Counted from the stretch's first letter, positions 25,427-35,128 are shown. The stretch: 64,000 bases of DNA from Rudaeicoccus suwonensis (GCF_007829035.1 NZ_VIVQ01000002.1:186001-250000), one strand, 5' to 3'. Notes: generated from the letters alone by a model not told the origin. Numbers and translations: made by a program.

Positions 25427-25810
25427 TCAGCGCAGCAGGTCGCCCCGGCCGAACATCTCGGCGGTTGCCTTGGCCGACGGCGAACCCGCCTCGACGTCGG
25501 CGCCTGCGTCGAGCAACAGCCAGACGATGGTGTCCTCACCCTTGAAAACCGCTCCGGCGAGCGGCGACTGGCCACGGTCGTTGAGCCGATTGACATCGGC
25601 GCCGCGCTCGAGCAGCACCGAGACGACGGCCGCCTGCCCGTGATACGCAGCGAGCATCAGCAGCGTGTTGCCGCCGGCGTCGGTCAGGTCGACCGGCGTG
25701 CCATGGTCGACATAGGCTGCGAGACGCTCGGCATCGCCGTCGCGCGCAAAATCAGCACACGCATGCGCGATCTCGACCAGCTGAGGGTCGAGGGGCTGCG
25801 CATCGGTCAT
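25427..25810 (-). CDS. Ankyrin-repeat protein
   Basis: 127 residues with about three ankyrin repeats: ERLAAYVDHGTPVDLTDAGGNTLLMLAAYHGQAAVVSVLLERGADVNRLNDRGQSPLAGAVFKGEDTIVWLLLDAGADVEAG. This is a protein-binding solenoid without a catalytic part. Its ATG overlaps the stop of the Lrp-type regulator by four bases (ATGA), so the two are translated from one mRNA. It may bind the regulator or an enzyme of the adjacent dehydrogenase; that is inference only. Confidence 0.85.
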   Translation of the reverse strand: MTDAQPLDPQLVEIAHACADFARDGDAERLAAYVDHGTPVDLTDAGGNTLLMLAAYHGQAAVVSVLLERGADVNRLNDRGQSPLAGAVFKGEDTIVWLLLDAGADVEAGSPSAKATAEMFGRGDLLR

Positions 25811-26343
25811 GAAGGTAAGCCTAACTGCTCACGCGCCCACGGCGTACCGGCGCCGCTGATCTCCTCGAACGCGAGCCAGGTGCGCGTGCCAAGCACTCCA
25901 GGGATCGCTTGGATGCGCTCGAGCACCAGCGTCCGCAAGGCCTGATTGTCGGGTGCGTGCGCCTGGACGAGCACGTCGAACTCCGAGCCGAGCAGCGCGA
26001 TCGTGTCGATGTAATCCAGTTGCGCCAGCGCCGCCGAGACCGTGCGCCAGGTGTTCTGCTCGATGTTGAGCGCGATGTATGCCGTTGTCGCCAAACCCGC
26101 CTTGGGCGGGTCGATCCGTGCGCTGAAGCCTTCGATCACTCCGTCGGCCGTCAGTCGTTGCAGTCGCGCGTAAGCCCCTGCACGCGACAAATGCAGTCGT
26201 TCGGCGAGCGAGCGCACGGACAAGCGAGCGTCGGCGGCAAGCTCGCCCAGGATGTGCCGGTCGACGTCGTCGATCTCACGTGGCGCGGTCTGTCCAGCTT
26301 CGCGCACGCCTCGAGAGTCTGTTTTGGATGATTGGCTCTCCAT
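25807..26343 (-). CDS. Lrp/AsnC-family transcriptional regulator (BkdR-like by context)
   Basis: 178 residues from ATG 26343. N-terminal winged helix-turn-helix: DVDRHILGELAADARLSVRSLAERLHLSRAGAYARLQRLTADGVIEGF. C-terminal RAM/ligand domain: TAYIALNIEQ...LDYIDTIALLGSEFDVLVQAHAPDNQALRTLVLERIQAIPGV. It is divergent from the 2-oxoacid dehydrogenase operon, as BkdR is in other bacteria, so it likely senses a branched-chain amino acid and controls that operon. A GATAAT box sits six bases before the ATG. Confidence 0.87.
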   Translation of the reverse strand: MESQSSKTDSRGVREAGQTAPREIDDVDRHILGELAADARLSVRSLAERLHLSRAGAYARLQRLTADGVIEGFSARIDPPKAGLATTAYIALNIEQNTWRTVSAALAQLDYIDTIALLGSEFDVLVQAHAPDNQALRTLVLERIQAIPGVLGTRTWLAFEEISGAGTPWAREQLGLPS

Positions 26344-26349
26344 ACTGCC

Positions 26350-26355
26350 ATTATC
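26350..26355 (-). promoter_or_regulatory. Putative -10 box of a leaderless Lrp-regulator transcript
   Basis: GATAAT on the minus strand ends six bases before the ATG at 26343; there is no Shine-Dalgarno sequence. Confidence 0.5.
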
Positions 26356-26420
26356 GCACCATATGTATGCCGTTGTCCGGTTGACTTGAGCCAAACAGCT
26401 ACCAGCAAGACACTGTTGTG

Positions 26421-27536
26421 ATGCAGACCACAGCCAATGCGGCCCAGCAGGCGTTGCTGCCGTCGCCCAACCCGGTCCAGTTGCTCGATCCCACCGGAGC
26501 CGAGGTCGAGCAGCATGGCACCGTGCGCGACTACGCCATGCCGGATGCTGGTCGTCTGCGGCAGATCTGGCGGCAGATGGTCATCGGGCGCCGGTTCGAC
26601 ATCCAGGCGACGGCGCTCACCAAGCAGGGCCGGCTGGCGGTCTACCCCAGCTCGCGCGGCCAAGAGGCCTGCCAGGTCGGGGCCACCATGTCCATCCACC
26701 CCACCGACTGGATGTTCCCGACCTACCGCGAGTCGATGGCGCTGGTCACCCGCGGCATCGACCCGATCGAGGTGCTCTCGTTGCTGCGCGGGGACAGCCA
26801 TTGCGGCTACGACCCGATCGCGACGCACACCGCTGCACAGTGCACGCCGCTGTCGACGCAGCTGGTGCACGCCGCAGGTGCGGCATACGGCGAGAAGCGT
26901 CGCGGTCGCGACTCGGTGGCGTTGGCCTTCATCGGTGACGGCGCGACCAGCGAGGGCGACTTCCACGAGGCGCTGAATTTCGCGGCGGTCTTCGAGGCCC
27001 CGGTGATCTTCTTCGTTCAGAACAACAAGTACGCCATCAGCGTGCCGCTGTCGAAGCAGACCAAGGCTCCGGCGTTGGCATACAAGGGAATCGGCTACGG
27101 CATACGGGCCGAGCAGGTCGACGGCAACGACCCCGCCGCGGTGCTCGCCGTCATGGATGTCGCGCTCGAGCACTGCCGCTCCGGCAAGGGGCCCTTCCTC
27201 ATCGAGGCCCACACCTACCGTCTCGACGCGCACACCAACGCCGACGATGCGACGCGCTACCGCTCCGCCGACGAGGTCACCGCCTGGCTCGACCGCGACC
27301 CGATCGCACGGGTCGAGGCCTGGCTGAAGTCACGCGGCGAACTCAACGACGACATCGTCGCCGCGACCCACGCGGAGGCCGAATCGCTGGCATCGGACCT
27401 GCGTGACCGCATGAACACCGACCCCACGGTCGACCCGATGTCCTTGTTCGACAACGTTTTCGCCACGCCGACGCCGCAACTGGAGCAATTGCGCGGCATG
27501 GTCCAGGCCGAACTTTCTGCGGAGGCCCAGGCATGA
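26421..27536 (+). CDS. 2-oxoacid dehydrogenase E1 alpha subunit (branched-chain or pyruvate)
   Basis: About 371 residues. The thiamine diphosphate motif is FIGDGATSEGDFHEALNFAAVFEAPVIFFVQNN (GDG...NN). SSRGQEACQVGATMSIHPTDWMFPTYRESMALVTRG is the E1 alpha entry region. It decarboxylates the 2-oxoacid and passes the acyl group to the E2 lipoyl arm. The start may be ATG 26421 or GTG 26418. The neighbour regulator favours branched-chain 2-oxoacids (bkdA-type); pyruvate cannot be excluded. The E1 beta gene overlaps its end by four bases. Confidence 0.9.
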   Translation: MQTTANAAQQALLPSPNPVQLLDPTGAEVEQHGTVRDYAMPDAGRLRQIWRQMVIGRRFDIQATALTKQGRLAVYPSSRGQEACQVGATMSIHPTDWMFPTYRESMALVTRGIDPIEVLSLLRGDSHCGYDPIATHTAAQCTPLSTQLVHAAGAAYGEKRRGRDSVALAFIGDGATSEGDFHEALNFAAVFEAPVIFFVQNNKYAISVPLSKQTKAPALAYKGIGYGIRAEQVDGNDPAAVLAVMDVALEHCRSGKGPFLIEAHTYRLDAHTNADDATRYRSADEVTAWLDRDPIARVEAWLKSRGELNDDIVAATHAEAESLASDLRDRMNTDPTVDPMSLFDNVFATPTPQLEQLRGMVQAELSAEAQA

Positions 27537-28552
27537 CCGTCACGATGAGCGGCGCGCTCAACGCAGCGCTGCGAGACAGCCTCGAAGCCGACGACGACGT
27601 CATCGTCTTCGGTGAGGACGTCGGCACCCTCGGCGGTGTCTTCCGGATCACCGACGGCCTGGCCGAGACCTTCGGCGAGGAGCGTTGCTTCGACACTCCG
27701 CTCGCGGAAGCCGGCATCGTCGGTTTCGCGATCGGCATGTGCCTCACCGGTTTTCGCCCCGTCGTCGAGATGCAGTTCGACGCCTTCGCCTACCCGGCCT
27801 TCGAACAGATCACCTCGCACGTCGCCAAGATGCGCAATCGCACCTCGGGCCGCGTCGGTCTGCCGATGGTGATCCGCGTGCCGTATGCCGGTGGCATCGG
27901 CGGCGTCGAGCATCACTGCGACTCCAGCGAGGGTTACTACGCCCACACCGCCGGTCTGAAGGTCGTCACACCATCGGACGCCGCGGATGCCTACAGCCTG
28001 CTGCGCGAGGCGATCGACGACCCGGACCCGGTCATCTTCATGGAGCCGAAGGCGCTCTACTGGTCCAAGCAGGACGTCGAACTGCCCTCTCAGCGACCGG
28101 GTTTCGGCGAAGCCGTCATACGTCGCACGGGCTCTGACGTCACGCTGGTGACCTACGGGCCGTCGGTGCCGATGGCGCTGCAGGCAGCCGAGGCTGCCGC
28201 AAGCGAAGGCTGGGATGTCGAGGTCGTCGACCTGCGCACCATCGTGCCCTTCGACGACGAGACCGTCGTCGAGTCGGTGCGCCGTACCGGCCGATGCGTG
28301 GTCGTGTCCGAGGCCCAGGGCTTCGCCGGCGTAGCCGGCGAGGTAGCCGCACGGGTCAGCGAGCGCTGCTTCCACTCCCTGCAGGCACCGGTCCTGCGCG
28401 TGAGCGGTCTCGAAACTCCTTATCCCGCACCGATGTTGGAGAAGACCTACCTGCCCGGAGTCGAGCGGGTGCTCGACGCGATCGCCCGCTTGCAATGGGA
28501 CGACGTGCCCGACCTCTCACACGAGCCGGCAGCGGCGGTGTCCCGTGGCTGA
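27533..28552 (+). CDS. 2-oxoacid dehydrogenase E1 beta subunit
   Basis: 339 residues. GEDVGTLGGVFRITDGLAETFGEERCFDTPLAEAGIVGFAIGMCLTGFRPVVEMQFDAFAYPAFEQITSHVAKMR is the conserved transketolase-type pyrimidine domain, followed by the C-terminal transketolase domain (VTYGPSVPMALQAAEAA...GWDVEVVDLRTIVPFDDETVVESVRRTGRCVVVSEA). It pairs with E1 alpha as a heterotetramer. The ATGA overlap with E1 alpha and the eight-base overlap with E2 show tight coupling. Confidence 0.93.
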   Translation: MTVTMSGALNAALRDSLEADDDVIVFGEDVGTLGGVFRITDGLAETFGEERCFDTPLAEAGIVGFAIGMCLTGFRPVVEMQFDAFAYPAFEQITSHVAKMRNRTSGRVGLPMVIRVPYAGGIGGVEHHCDSSEGYYAHTAGLKVVTPSDAADAYSLLREAIDDPDPVIFMEPKALYWSKQDVELPSQRPGFGEAVIRRTGSDVTLVTYGPSVPMALQAAEAAASEGWDVEVVDLRTIVPFDDETVVESVRRTGRCVVVSEAQGFAGVAGEVAARVSERCFHSLQAPVLRVSGLETPYPAPMLEKTYLPGVERVLDAIARLQWDDVPDLSHEPAAAVSRG

Positions 28553-29939
28553 GTCGACCAGCCTGCGCGTCGCGCCCGAGCAGACCTTCACGCTGCCGGA
28601 TCTCGGCGAGGGCCTCACCGAGGCCGAGGTCATCGAATGGCTGGTCGACGAGGGCGATGAGGTGATCATCGACCAGCACGTGGTGGTGGTCGAGACCGCC
28701 AAGGCGACTGTCGAGGTTCCGTGCCCGTATGCCGGCCGGGTCGTGCGCCGCCACGGCGCTGCCGGCGAAACCGTTCTGGTCGGATCACCTTTGGTGACAG
28801 TCGCATCGGGCGCAATGCCAACGGATCATCCGGTCGACGCGGGCAGTGCCCCGGGAGCTGCGGCCGAGTCCGGGTCCGGCGCCGTCCTCATCGGCTACGG
28901 CACCTCCGGAGGCGGCTCCACGGTGTCCGATCGACGTCGCGCGGCTCGTCGTCGTGGTTTGTCGTCCGTCACGACGGGTGCCGGTGCCGGGCCGGCAGAC
29001 GCCGAACGTCCGTCGGGCGGCACGCCTGTGCCGGGTACCGATGCCGTGCCGGTGGCTGATGCTGATCGTGCCGAGGCTGCGACATACGTGCCGAAGGTCA
29101 TCTCGCCGATCGTGCGCAAGCTGGCACAGGACCGTGGCATCGACCTGGGACAGGTCACCCCTGGCCCGGGTGGCGTGATCCGGCGGGCTGACGTGGATGC
29201 CGCAGCGGCGAGGGGCGCCTCGGCGCCACAGTCTGCGGCATACAGCTCGAAGACCACTGAGGAACAACGGATTCCGATCACCGGCCTGCGGAAGGTCGTT
29301 GCCGACAAGCTCACCCTCAGTCGGCGTGAGATTCCGGATGCGACCACCTGGGTGGATGCCGATGCGACCGAGCTCATGGCGGCACGGCAGGCGATCGGCC
29401 TCGAACGCGCCGGCGTACTGGCGCTGCTGGCACGCATCTGCGTCGCCAGCCTGCGCCGCTTCCCCGAACTCAACGCCTCGGTGGATGTGGACCGCGGCGA
29501 GATCGTGCGGCACAGCGCCGTCCATCTCGGTTTCGCCGCCGACTCCCCGCGCGGTCTCGTCGTGCCTGTCGTGCACGACGCCGATCGACTGACGACCCGC
29601 GAACTCGCAGGTCGGCTGGGCGAACTCGTCGACGCGGCCCGTGCCGGCACGCTTGCTCCGGCCGACCTGACCGGCGGCACCTTCACGCTCAACAACTACG
29701 GCGTCTTCGGTGTCGACGGCTCCACCCCGATCCTGAATCACCCCGAAGCGGCGATGCTCGGTGTCGGTCGCATCCTCGACCGACCGTGGGTCGTCGACGG
29801 TCAGTTGGCTGTTCGCAAGGTGGTCCAACTCGGCTTCACGTTCGACCACCGCGTGTGCGACGGCGGTGCGGCGGGTGGATTCCTGCGATTCGTGGCCGAT
29901 GCGGTCGAACGTCCATTGGGGCTGCTGGGCGATCTCTGA
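28545..29939 (+). CDS. Dihydrolipoamide acyltransferase (E2)
   Basis: 464 residues from GTG 28545. A single lipoyl domain at 14-87 has the lipoylated Lys53 in ETAKATV. An Ala/Gly-rich linker leads to the peripheral subunit-binding domain (VISPIVRKLAQDRGIDLGQVTPGPGGVIRRADVDAAA), then the catalytic domain ending with FDHRVCDGG, where His435 is catalytic. It moves the acyl group to CoA. No E3 lipoamide dehydrogenase gene is in the cluster, so a shared one must be used. Confidence 0.92.
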   Translation: MAESTSLRVAPEQTFTLPDLGEGLTEAEVIEWLVDEGDEVIIDQHVVVVETAKATVEVPCPYAGRVVRRHGAAGETVLVGSPLVTVASGAMPTDHPVDAGSAPGAAAESGSGAVLIGYGTSGGGSTVSDRRRAARRRGLSSVTTGAGAGPADAERPSGGTPVPGTDAVPVADADRAEAATYVPKVISPIVRKLAQDRGIDLGQVTPGPGGVIRRADVDAAAARGASAPQSAAYSSKTTEEQRIPITGLRKVVADKLTLSRREIPDATTWVDADATELMAARQAIGLERAGVLALLARICVASLRRFPELNASVDVDRGEIVRHSAVHLGFAADSPRGLVVPVVHDADRLTTRELAGRLGELVDAARAGTLAPADLTGGTFTLNNYGVFGVDGSTPILNHPEAAMLGVGRILDRPWVVDGQLAVRKVVQLGFTFDHRVCDGGAAGGFLRFVADAVERPLGLLGDL

Positions 29940-30044
29940 GGTATGTCGCGGCCGATCGGTGGGACCAGGCATCGTCATACGGCTCGCTCCGATTGCCCGC
30001 GTACTATTTCCCAGGCACGTCGTTCTGGTTGCAGGAGGAGACAG

Positions 30045-30353
30045 ATGAAGCGCACCGTCCGCAAAACTGTGGTCAGTGTGGGGGTCGGTGCGGTGCTCGT
30101 CACCTCGCTCGCCGCCTGCGGTGACTCGGTCGTCAAGCAGAGCGCCCTGCAGACGCAGGTCAAGGAGAAGCTCTCGGCGGTGTCAACCCAGACCATCGGC
30201 GCGGTGAAGTGCAACGGTGATCTGACGGCCAAGGTCAAGAAGACGCAGACCTGCTCGGTCGATGTCGCCGGTTCGCAGAAGAAGGTCACCGTCACCGTCA
30301 ACAGCGTGAGTGGCAAGACCGTGCAATACGGCATCACCAAGGTCGGCTGGTGA
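30045..30353 (+). CDS. DUF4333 lipoprotein
   Basis: 102 residues, ATG 30045 preceded by an excellent AGGAGG. Lipobox VTSLAAC-G gives a lipidated Cys at about 25. The rest (VKQSALQTQVKEKLSA...GAVKCNGDLTAKVKKTQTCSVDVAGSQKKVTVTVNSVSGKTVQYGI) matches the DUF4333 domain with its two conserved Cys. Anchored outside the membrane; function unknown. The CorA-like gene overlaps its stop by four bases. A TACTAT box at 30002-30007 may be the -10 of the pair. Confidence 0.82.
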   Translation: MKRTVRKTVVSVGVGAVLVTSLAACGDSVVKQSALQTQVKEKLSAVSTQTIGAVKCNGDLTAKVKKTQTCSVDVAGSQKKVTVTVNSVSGKTVQYGITKVGW

Positions 30354-31327
30354 CCTGTGAGATCAGCACGCGGGCCTGGCGCGACGGCGCGCTGACCGAG
30401 CACGACTTCCCGTTGGCTGATCTCAGCGATCATCTGTGCGACCCGAGCACACTGTCGTGGGCCGACCTGCTCGATCCCGAACCGGCAGACCTGCAGCAAC
30501 TCGCCGAAGAACTCGGGCTCGATCCGCATTCGGTCGAGGACGCTCTCACCCAGCATGAGCGGCCGAAGGCCGTGCGCTACGACAGCCACATCTTCATCAC
30601 GGCCTTCACGGTCACCGGCATGGCCGACGACAGTGACATGCACCGCATCTCGATCTTCGTGATGCCGCACGCCGTTGTGACGGTGCGGCTCGGGGCCGGA
30701 TTTCCCGTCGACGACGTGGCGCAGGATCTGCAGGACAACACCGAGCTGCTCAAACACGGCCCGAAGGCGCTGCTGCACGCCCTGCTCGACACCGTCGTCG
30801 ACGGTTACTACGAGGTGGTCACCCGGATCGACGAGCGGGTCGACGATCTCGAGGAAGAGCTCTTCGACGAGCAGCATGCCGGCAACCGGATTGCCCGGCA
30901 GATCTACGAGTTGCACAAGGAGATCAGCCACCTGCGGCGGATGGTCCTGCCCATGCGCGACGTGGTCAGCATGGTGCTGCGCCGCGCCTCCGATCCAGGA
31001 GCGGAGCGCGACCTGGTGGCGTACTACGAGGATCTCTACGACCACACCATGCGCGTGGCCGAGTGGACCGACTCCATCCGCGACACCATCGGGTCGATCC
31101 GCGACACCAACCTGGCACTGGTCGACACCGCGATGAACACGGTCATGAAGAAGCTCACGTCGTGGGCGGCGATCATCGCCGTTCCGACGGCGATCACCGG
31201 ATGGTATGGCCAGAACGTGCCCTACCCCGGCTTCTCCAAGCAGTGGGGTTTCTATTGCAGCGTGGGGCTCATCGTGGGCATCGCGTTGTTTCTCTACGCT
31301 TCGTTCAAACGTCGTAACTGGCTCTGA
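30350..31327 (+). CDS. CorA-family divalent cation transporter with GQN in place of GMN
   Basis: 325 residues from GTG 30350. A cytosolic alpha/beta N-domain and long stalk helix (EVVTRIDERVDDLEEELFDEQHAGNRIARQIYELHKEISHLRRMVLPMRDVVSMVLRR) lead to two C-terminal membrane helices. The loop between them reads YGQNVPYPGF (G287-Q288-N289), where CorA channels have YGMN as the ion-selectivity ring. It should form a pentamer. The change suggests a CorA-like subgroup whose ion may differ from Mg2+. Co-translated with the DUF4333 lipoprotein. Confidence 0.88.
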   Translation: MTCEISTRAWRDGALTEHDFPLADLSDHLCDPSTLSWADLLDPEPADLQQLAEELGLDPHSVEDALTQHERPKAVRYDSHIFITAFTVTGMADDSDMHRISIFVMPHAVVTVRLGAGFPVDDVAQDLQDNTELLKHGPKALLHALLDTVVDGYYEVVTRIDERVDDLEEELFDEQHAGNRIARQIYELHKEISHLRRMVLPMRDVVSMVLRRASDPGAERDLVAYYEDLYDHTMRVAEWTDSIRDTIGSIRDTNLALVDTAMNTVMKKLTSWAAIIAVPTAITGWYGQNVPYPGFSKQWGFYCSVGLIVGIALFLYASFKRRNWL

Positions 31328-31345
31328 CAGAGGGCTTTTCGCTGG

Positions 31346-32521
31346 TCAGAAGTCGACCATCCGCGCGATCGGCACGCCCGGTCGGTAGGCCAGGTGCAGG
31401 TACGACGGTGCATCCAGCACGGTCAGATCGGCCCGTGCTCCGGCACGTATGACGCCGACGTCGTCGCGGCGAAGCGCGCGTGCGGCGCCCGCCGTTGTCG
31501 CGTGCAACGCCTCCGACGGCGTCATGCCCATGTCGCGCACCGCGACAGCGATCGCGAACGGAATCGAGCTGGAGTAGCACGTGCCAGGGTTGCAATCACT
31601 GGCCAGTGCCACCTGCACGCCGGCATCGATCAGCCTCCGTGCGTCCGGATATGGCGACCGGGTCGAGAACTCGACGCCGGGCAGCAGGGTCGCGACGGTC
31701 GACGAGCCCGCCAACGCCGCAACGTCGTCGTCACTGAGGAACGTGCAGTGGTCCACACTTGCCGCACCCAACGACACCGCCAACTGCACACCGGGCCCGG
31801 CGCCCAGCTGATTGCCGTGCACCCGCACGCCGAGGCCGGCAGCCGCACCGGCGCGCAGGACCTGTTCGGATTCGGTTGCGGTGAAGGCGAATTGGCTGTT
31901 CGGCTCACAGAAGACGTCGACCCATTTCGCGTATGGCGCACAGGCGTCCAGCATCTCGCCGCACACGAGGTCGACATACTCCTGGCGGTCTGCAGCGCTG
32001 CCGCGACTGTCCGGCGGCACCACGTGTGCGCCGAGAAAGGTTGTCTCCTGGGTGAATTCGCGAGCGATACGCAGGGATCTGGCCTCGTGCTCAACGCTGA
32101 GCCCGTAGCCGCTCTTGATCTCGACGGTGCCGGTCCCCTGGGCGCGCATCTCGGCGACGCGACGCGCGACAAGAGTCCGCAGCTCGTCGTCGGAGGCGGC
32201 GCGGGTAGCGGCCATCGAGACGGCGATGCCACCACCGTCATACGGCTCGCCTGTCATGCGCGCGGTGAACTCAGCCGACCGGTCCCCGGCGAACACCAGG
32301 TGGCTGTGGCTGTCGACGAACGCGGGTATCAGTGCGTGGCCGTCGAGATCCACTCTCGCAGCTGCATCAGAGAGCTGGGATGCCTTGCCGACAGCGATGA
32401 TTCGGCCGCCGTCGACCACGACGGCTGCGTCGCGGATGATGCCGAGCGGTGATCCGTCGCCATCCGGGTGTGGCGGGTCGTTGGTGACGAGTTCACCGAT
32501 CCTGGTGATGAGAGTGGTCAT
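31346..32521 (-). CDS. hutI: Imidazolonepropionase
   Basis: 391 residues from ATG 32521 ([15 protein letters not shown]); a GTG at 32539 overlapping the hutF stop is an alternative. Metal-dependent amidohydrolase fold: [32 protein letters not shown] has the first His pair, GHVV-type His in [10 protein letters not shown], and Asp/Asn in [15 protein letters not shown]. It opens the imidazolone ring to N-formimino-L-glutamate, third step of histidine breakdown. Last gene of the hut run on this strand. Confidence 0.92.
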   Translation of the reverse strand: MTTLITRIGELVTNDPPHPDGDGSPLGIIRDAAVVVDGGRIIAVGKASQLSDAAARVDLDGHALIPAFVDSHSHLVFAGDRSAEFTARMTGEPYDGGGIAVSMAATRAASDDELRTLVARRVAEMRAQGTGTVEIKSGYGLSVEHEARSLRIAREFTQETTFLGAHVVPPDSRGSAADRQEYVDLVCGEMLDACAPYAKWVDVFCEPNSQFAFTATESEQVLRAGAAAGLGVRVHGNQLGAGPGVQLAVSLGAASVDHCTFLSDDDVAALAGSSTVATLLPGVEFSTRSPYPDARRLIDAGVQVALASDCNPGTCYSSSIPFAIAVAVRDMGMTPSEALHATTAGAARALRRDDVGVIRAGARADLTVLDAPSYLHLAYRPGVPIARMVDF

Positions 32522-32535
32522 GGTTTGTGGGGTCC

Positions 32536-33888
32536 TCACGCGTTGACCCAGAAGGGTTCGATGGCATCGGCCAGCAGGCGGCTCACGTCTCCGAGGCGAT
32601 GCTGCCGGTCGGCGACGACCACGTGCCCGTCCCGTATGACGTCGGTGACGTCGCCGGCGGTCGCTGCCGTCAGCACGAAGTCAGCCGGAACCCCCGCTGT
32701 ACGAACGCTGCTCAGCGACACGGCGACCAGGTCGGCGCGGGCGCCGACGGCCAGCGTCCCGCAGTCGCTCCACCCGATCGACTCGTGCGCGGTAGTGGCG
32801 GCGAGGAGCTCGTCCTGGGTGATGCGACCGCGCTGCAGGGTCGCGAGGCGCTCGTGCATCTCCAGGGCGCGTGCTTCTTCCAGCAGGTCGATGACTGCAT
32901 GCTGGTCCGAGCCGAGACTGAGCGGCGCACCCGCGTCGAGCAGGGCGCGAGCCGGACCGATGCCGTCGGCAAGGTCACGTTCGGTAGTGGGGCAGAAACA
33001 CGCGGTGCTGTGCGAGTCACCCAGCAAAGAAATGTCGTTCGCCGTCAGATGGGTCGCGTGCACCGCGGAAAAACTGGGCCCGAGCAGCCCAGCGTCCGCC
33101 AGCAACTCGACCGGCGTCATGCCGTAAAACTCTTGACACGCCTGGTTCTCCGCCGGCTGCTCGGACACATGAGCATGCAGCACGTGTGAGCCGTCGGTGA
33201 CGTGATGCCATGCCTGGTTCATCGCACGCAACTGGTCTCGGGGCACTGCGCGCACCGAATGCAGAGCAGTGCCGATCCGATGGTTGAAGTGATCGGTCTC
33301 AAGACGGGACACGCGGTCGGCCCAGCGCATCACGTCGCCGTCGCCGAAGCGCAACTGCTCCGGAGCGAGCGGCAGGTGACCATCGGCTCCCAGACCGCCG
33401 CTGAGATAGCAGGTGTCGAGCAGCGTGAGCCGGATGCCGGCATCCTCGGCAGCCTGGATGAGCGCGTGCCCCATGGCGTTCGGATCGTCATACGGCGCGC
33501 CGCCGGGTTGATGGTGCACATAATGGAACTCGCCCACCGAGGTCACACCGGCAAGCGCCATTTCAGCGTAGGTCGCGCGCGCCAGCGCCAGGTAGTTGTC
33601 CGGATCCAGTTGCGCCGCAACGGCATACATCGCTTCGCGCCAGGTCCAGAAGGTGCCTCCCCCTGCGTGGGTGCGACCGCGCAGGGCTCGATGGAAAGCA
33701 TGACTGTGGCAGTTCGCCAGCCCAGGGAGCACGACGCCCGGCAGCACGTGCGCACCGCCCTGCGGCATACCTTCCTCGATCGCGGTGAAGACGCCGTTCT
33801 CGATCTCGAAGCGCACCCGTTGCGCAAAACCACCGGGCCAGAACGGTTTTGGGGCAAGGTAGGCGTGCTGCGCCCAGTACGCGGTCAC
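32536..33888 (-). CDS. hutF: Formimidoylglutamate deiminase
   Basis: 450 residues from GTG 33888. Amidohydrolase of the HutF branch: [21 protein letters not shown] (first metal His pair), [23 protein letters not shown] and [19 protein letters not shown] with the catalytic Asp. It converts N-formimino-L-glutamate to N-formyl-L-glutamate and ammonia, so this cluster uses the deiminase route, not direct formiminoglutamase. The start overlaps the stop of the upstream M20 gene by four bases. Confidence 0.9.
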   Translation of the reverse strand: MTAYWAQHAYLAPKPFWPGGFAQRVRFEIENGVFTAIEEGMPQGGAHVLPGVVLPGLANCHSHAFHRALRGRTHAGGGTFWTWREAMYAVAAQLDPDNYLALARATYAEMALAGVTSVGEFHYVHHQPGGAPYDDPNAMGHALIQAAEDAGIRLTLLDTCYLSGGLGADGHLPLAPEQLRFGDGDVMRWADRVSRLETDHFNHRIGTALHSVRAVPRDQLRAMNQAWHHVTDGSHVLHAHVSEQPAENQACQEFYGMTPVELLADAGLLGPSFSAVHATHLTANDISLLGDSHSTACFCPTTERDLADGIGPARALLDAGAPLSLGSDQHAVIDLLEEARALEMHERLATLQRGRITQDELLAATTAHESIGWSDCGTLAVGARADLVAVSLSSVRTAGVPADFVLTAATAGDVTDVIRDGHVVVADRQHRLGDVSRLLADAIEPFWVNA

Positions 33889-35090
33889 GAGGCGAGATCC
33901 TGGGTGACCGCGGTCAGTGCTTCGACGCCGCGGTGACAGTCGTCGCGTTCGGCGAACTCCTCCGGCGAGTGCGAGACACCCGTCGGATTGCGCACGAACA
34001 GCATGGCTGTCGACACGCCTGCCGTTGCGAGAATTCCGGCATCATGGCCGGCTCCCGTGCCGAGCATCGGGGTCGACTCTCCGAGCACTCCACGCAGCCG
34101 GCCGGCCAGATCACTGTCGAAGGGCGTGGTCGCGGTCCACGACTCCTCGGTGAGCGTGCCACCGAACCGGCTGGTCTCTCGACCGATGGCAGCGACCGTC
34201 GCCTGGACGGCTGCCTCGTCGGACCCGCGGGCGTCCAGCCAGAGACGGACGTGCGACGGTATGGCGTTGACCCCGCCCGGCTCGACCTCGATCTTGCCCG
34301 TCGTTGCGACACAACCGTTTTCGGCTGCCACGGCGCGTGCGGTGAGCACGACCTGTGCAGCCGACAGCATCGCGTCGTGGCGGTCGACCAGCCGCGTGGT
34401 GCCGGCGTGATTGGCCACACCGGGCAGGTCGATGCGCCAGCGACCGTGCGGCCAGATGTCGGTGCCGATCGCGACCGCCGCGGTCGCCGGGTCGAGGTCG
34501 GCAAGCGCGCGACCCTGTTCGACGTGCAGTTCGACGAAACACCCGATTCGGCGCAACGTCTCGTCGTCTCGCCCGATGTGCTCAGGCGTGCGACCCGCCT
34601 GCGTGAGGGCTTCGGCCATGGTGATGCCGTCGGCGTCCGCGAGACCCAACGCCCGCTCGCGCGTCATGGCACCGGTGATGACGCGCGATCCGGCACACGC
34701 GACGCCGAACCGGGCGCCCTCCTCATCGCCGAAGTTGACGACTGCGATCGGCCGCTTCGGCGCAAAACCGTTGGCCCGCAATGCATCCACGGTCGCGAGG
34801 GCGGACACCACGCCCAGCGGACCGTCATACGCGCCGCCGTCGGGCACCGAGTCCAGATGAGAGCCGATCACGACGCCCGGGCCGTCGGCGTCGGGGTCAC
34901 CCCACCAGGCCCACTGGTTGCCCATGCGGTCCTGCGTCAACTGCAGGCCCCGTCGAGTGCACTCGCCCGCAAACCACTCGCGCAGGGTGTGGTCCTCGGC
35001 CGTCCAGGCGAATCGCCGGTAGCCACCGGATGCGACCCGGCCGACTGGGTGCAGCTCGTCCCACATCCGGTCGAACTCAGAACTGCTCAT
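33885..35090 (-). CDS. M20 amidohydrolase (allantoate/N-carbamoyl amino acid hydrolase type), likely N-formylglutamate deformylase by context
   Basis: 401 residues from ATG 35090 with AGGAG upstream. Metal ligands of the M20/AllC group: GSHLDSVPDGGAYDGPLGV (His, Asp), NFGDEEGARFG (Glu-Glu), ELHVEQG (His), and the C-terminal TGAGHDAGIL (His). The lid domain has GVANHAGTTRLVDRHDA. Family enzymes hydrolyse allantoate, carbamoyl- or formyl-amino acids. Its overlap with hutF, and the absence of a HutG gene, point to hydrolysis of N-formyl-glutamate; that substrate is inferred. Confidence 0.8.
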   Translation of the reverse strand: MSSSEFDRMWDELHPVGRVASGGYRRFAWTAEDHTLREWFAGECTRRGLQLTQDRMGNQWAWWGDPDADGPGVVIGSHLDSVPDGGAYDGPLGVVSALATVDALRANGFAPKRPIAVVNFGDEEGARFGVACAGSRVITGAMTRERALGLADADGITMAEALTQAGRTPEHIGRDDETLRRIGCFVELHVEQGRALADLDPATAAVAIGTDIWPHGRWRIDLPGVANHAGTTRLVDRHDAMLSAAQVVLTARAVAAENGCVATTGKIEVEPGGVNAIPSHVRLWLDARGSDEAAVQATVAAIGRETSRFGGTLTEESWTATTPFDSDLAGRLRGVLGESTPMLGTGAGHDAGILATAGVSTAMLFVRNPTGVSHSPEEFAERDDCHRGVEALTAVTQDLAS

Positions 35091-35128
35091 CGCGAACTCC
35101 TGTCGGTGCGTTCTGCCAGTGTGACTGC

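Noticed and set aside
24431-25643. Several open frames on both strands across the repeat island, with protein repeats such as PEWHARAL and GAGLPEVAAS
   Set aside because: They mirror the DNA repeats on both strands, lack ribosome sites and recognisable folds, and appear because the modules contain no stops.
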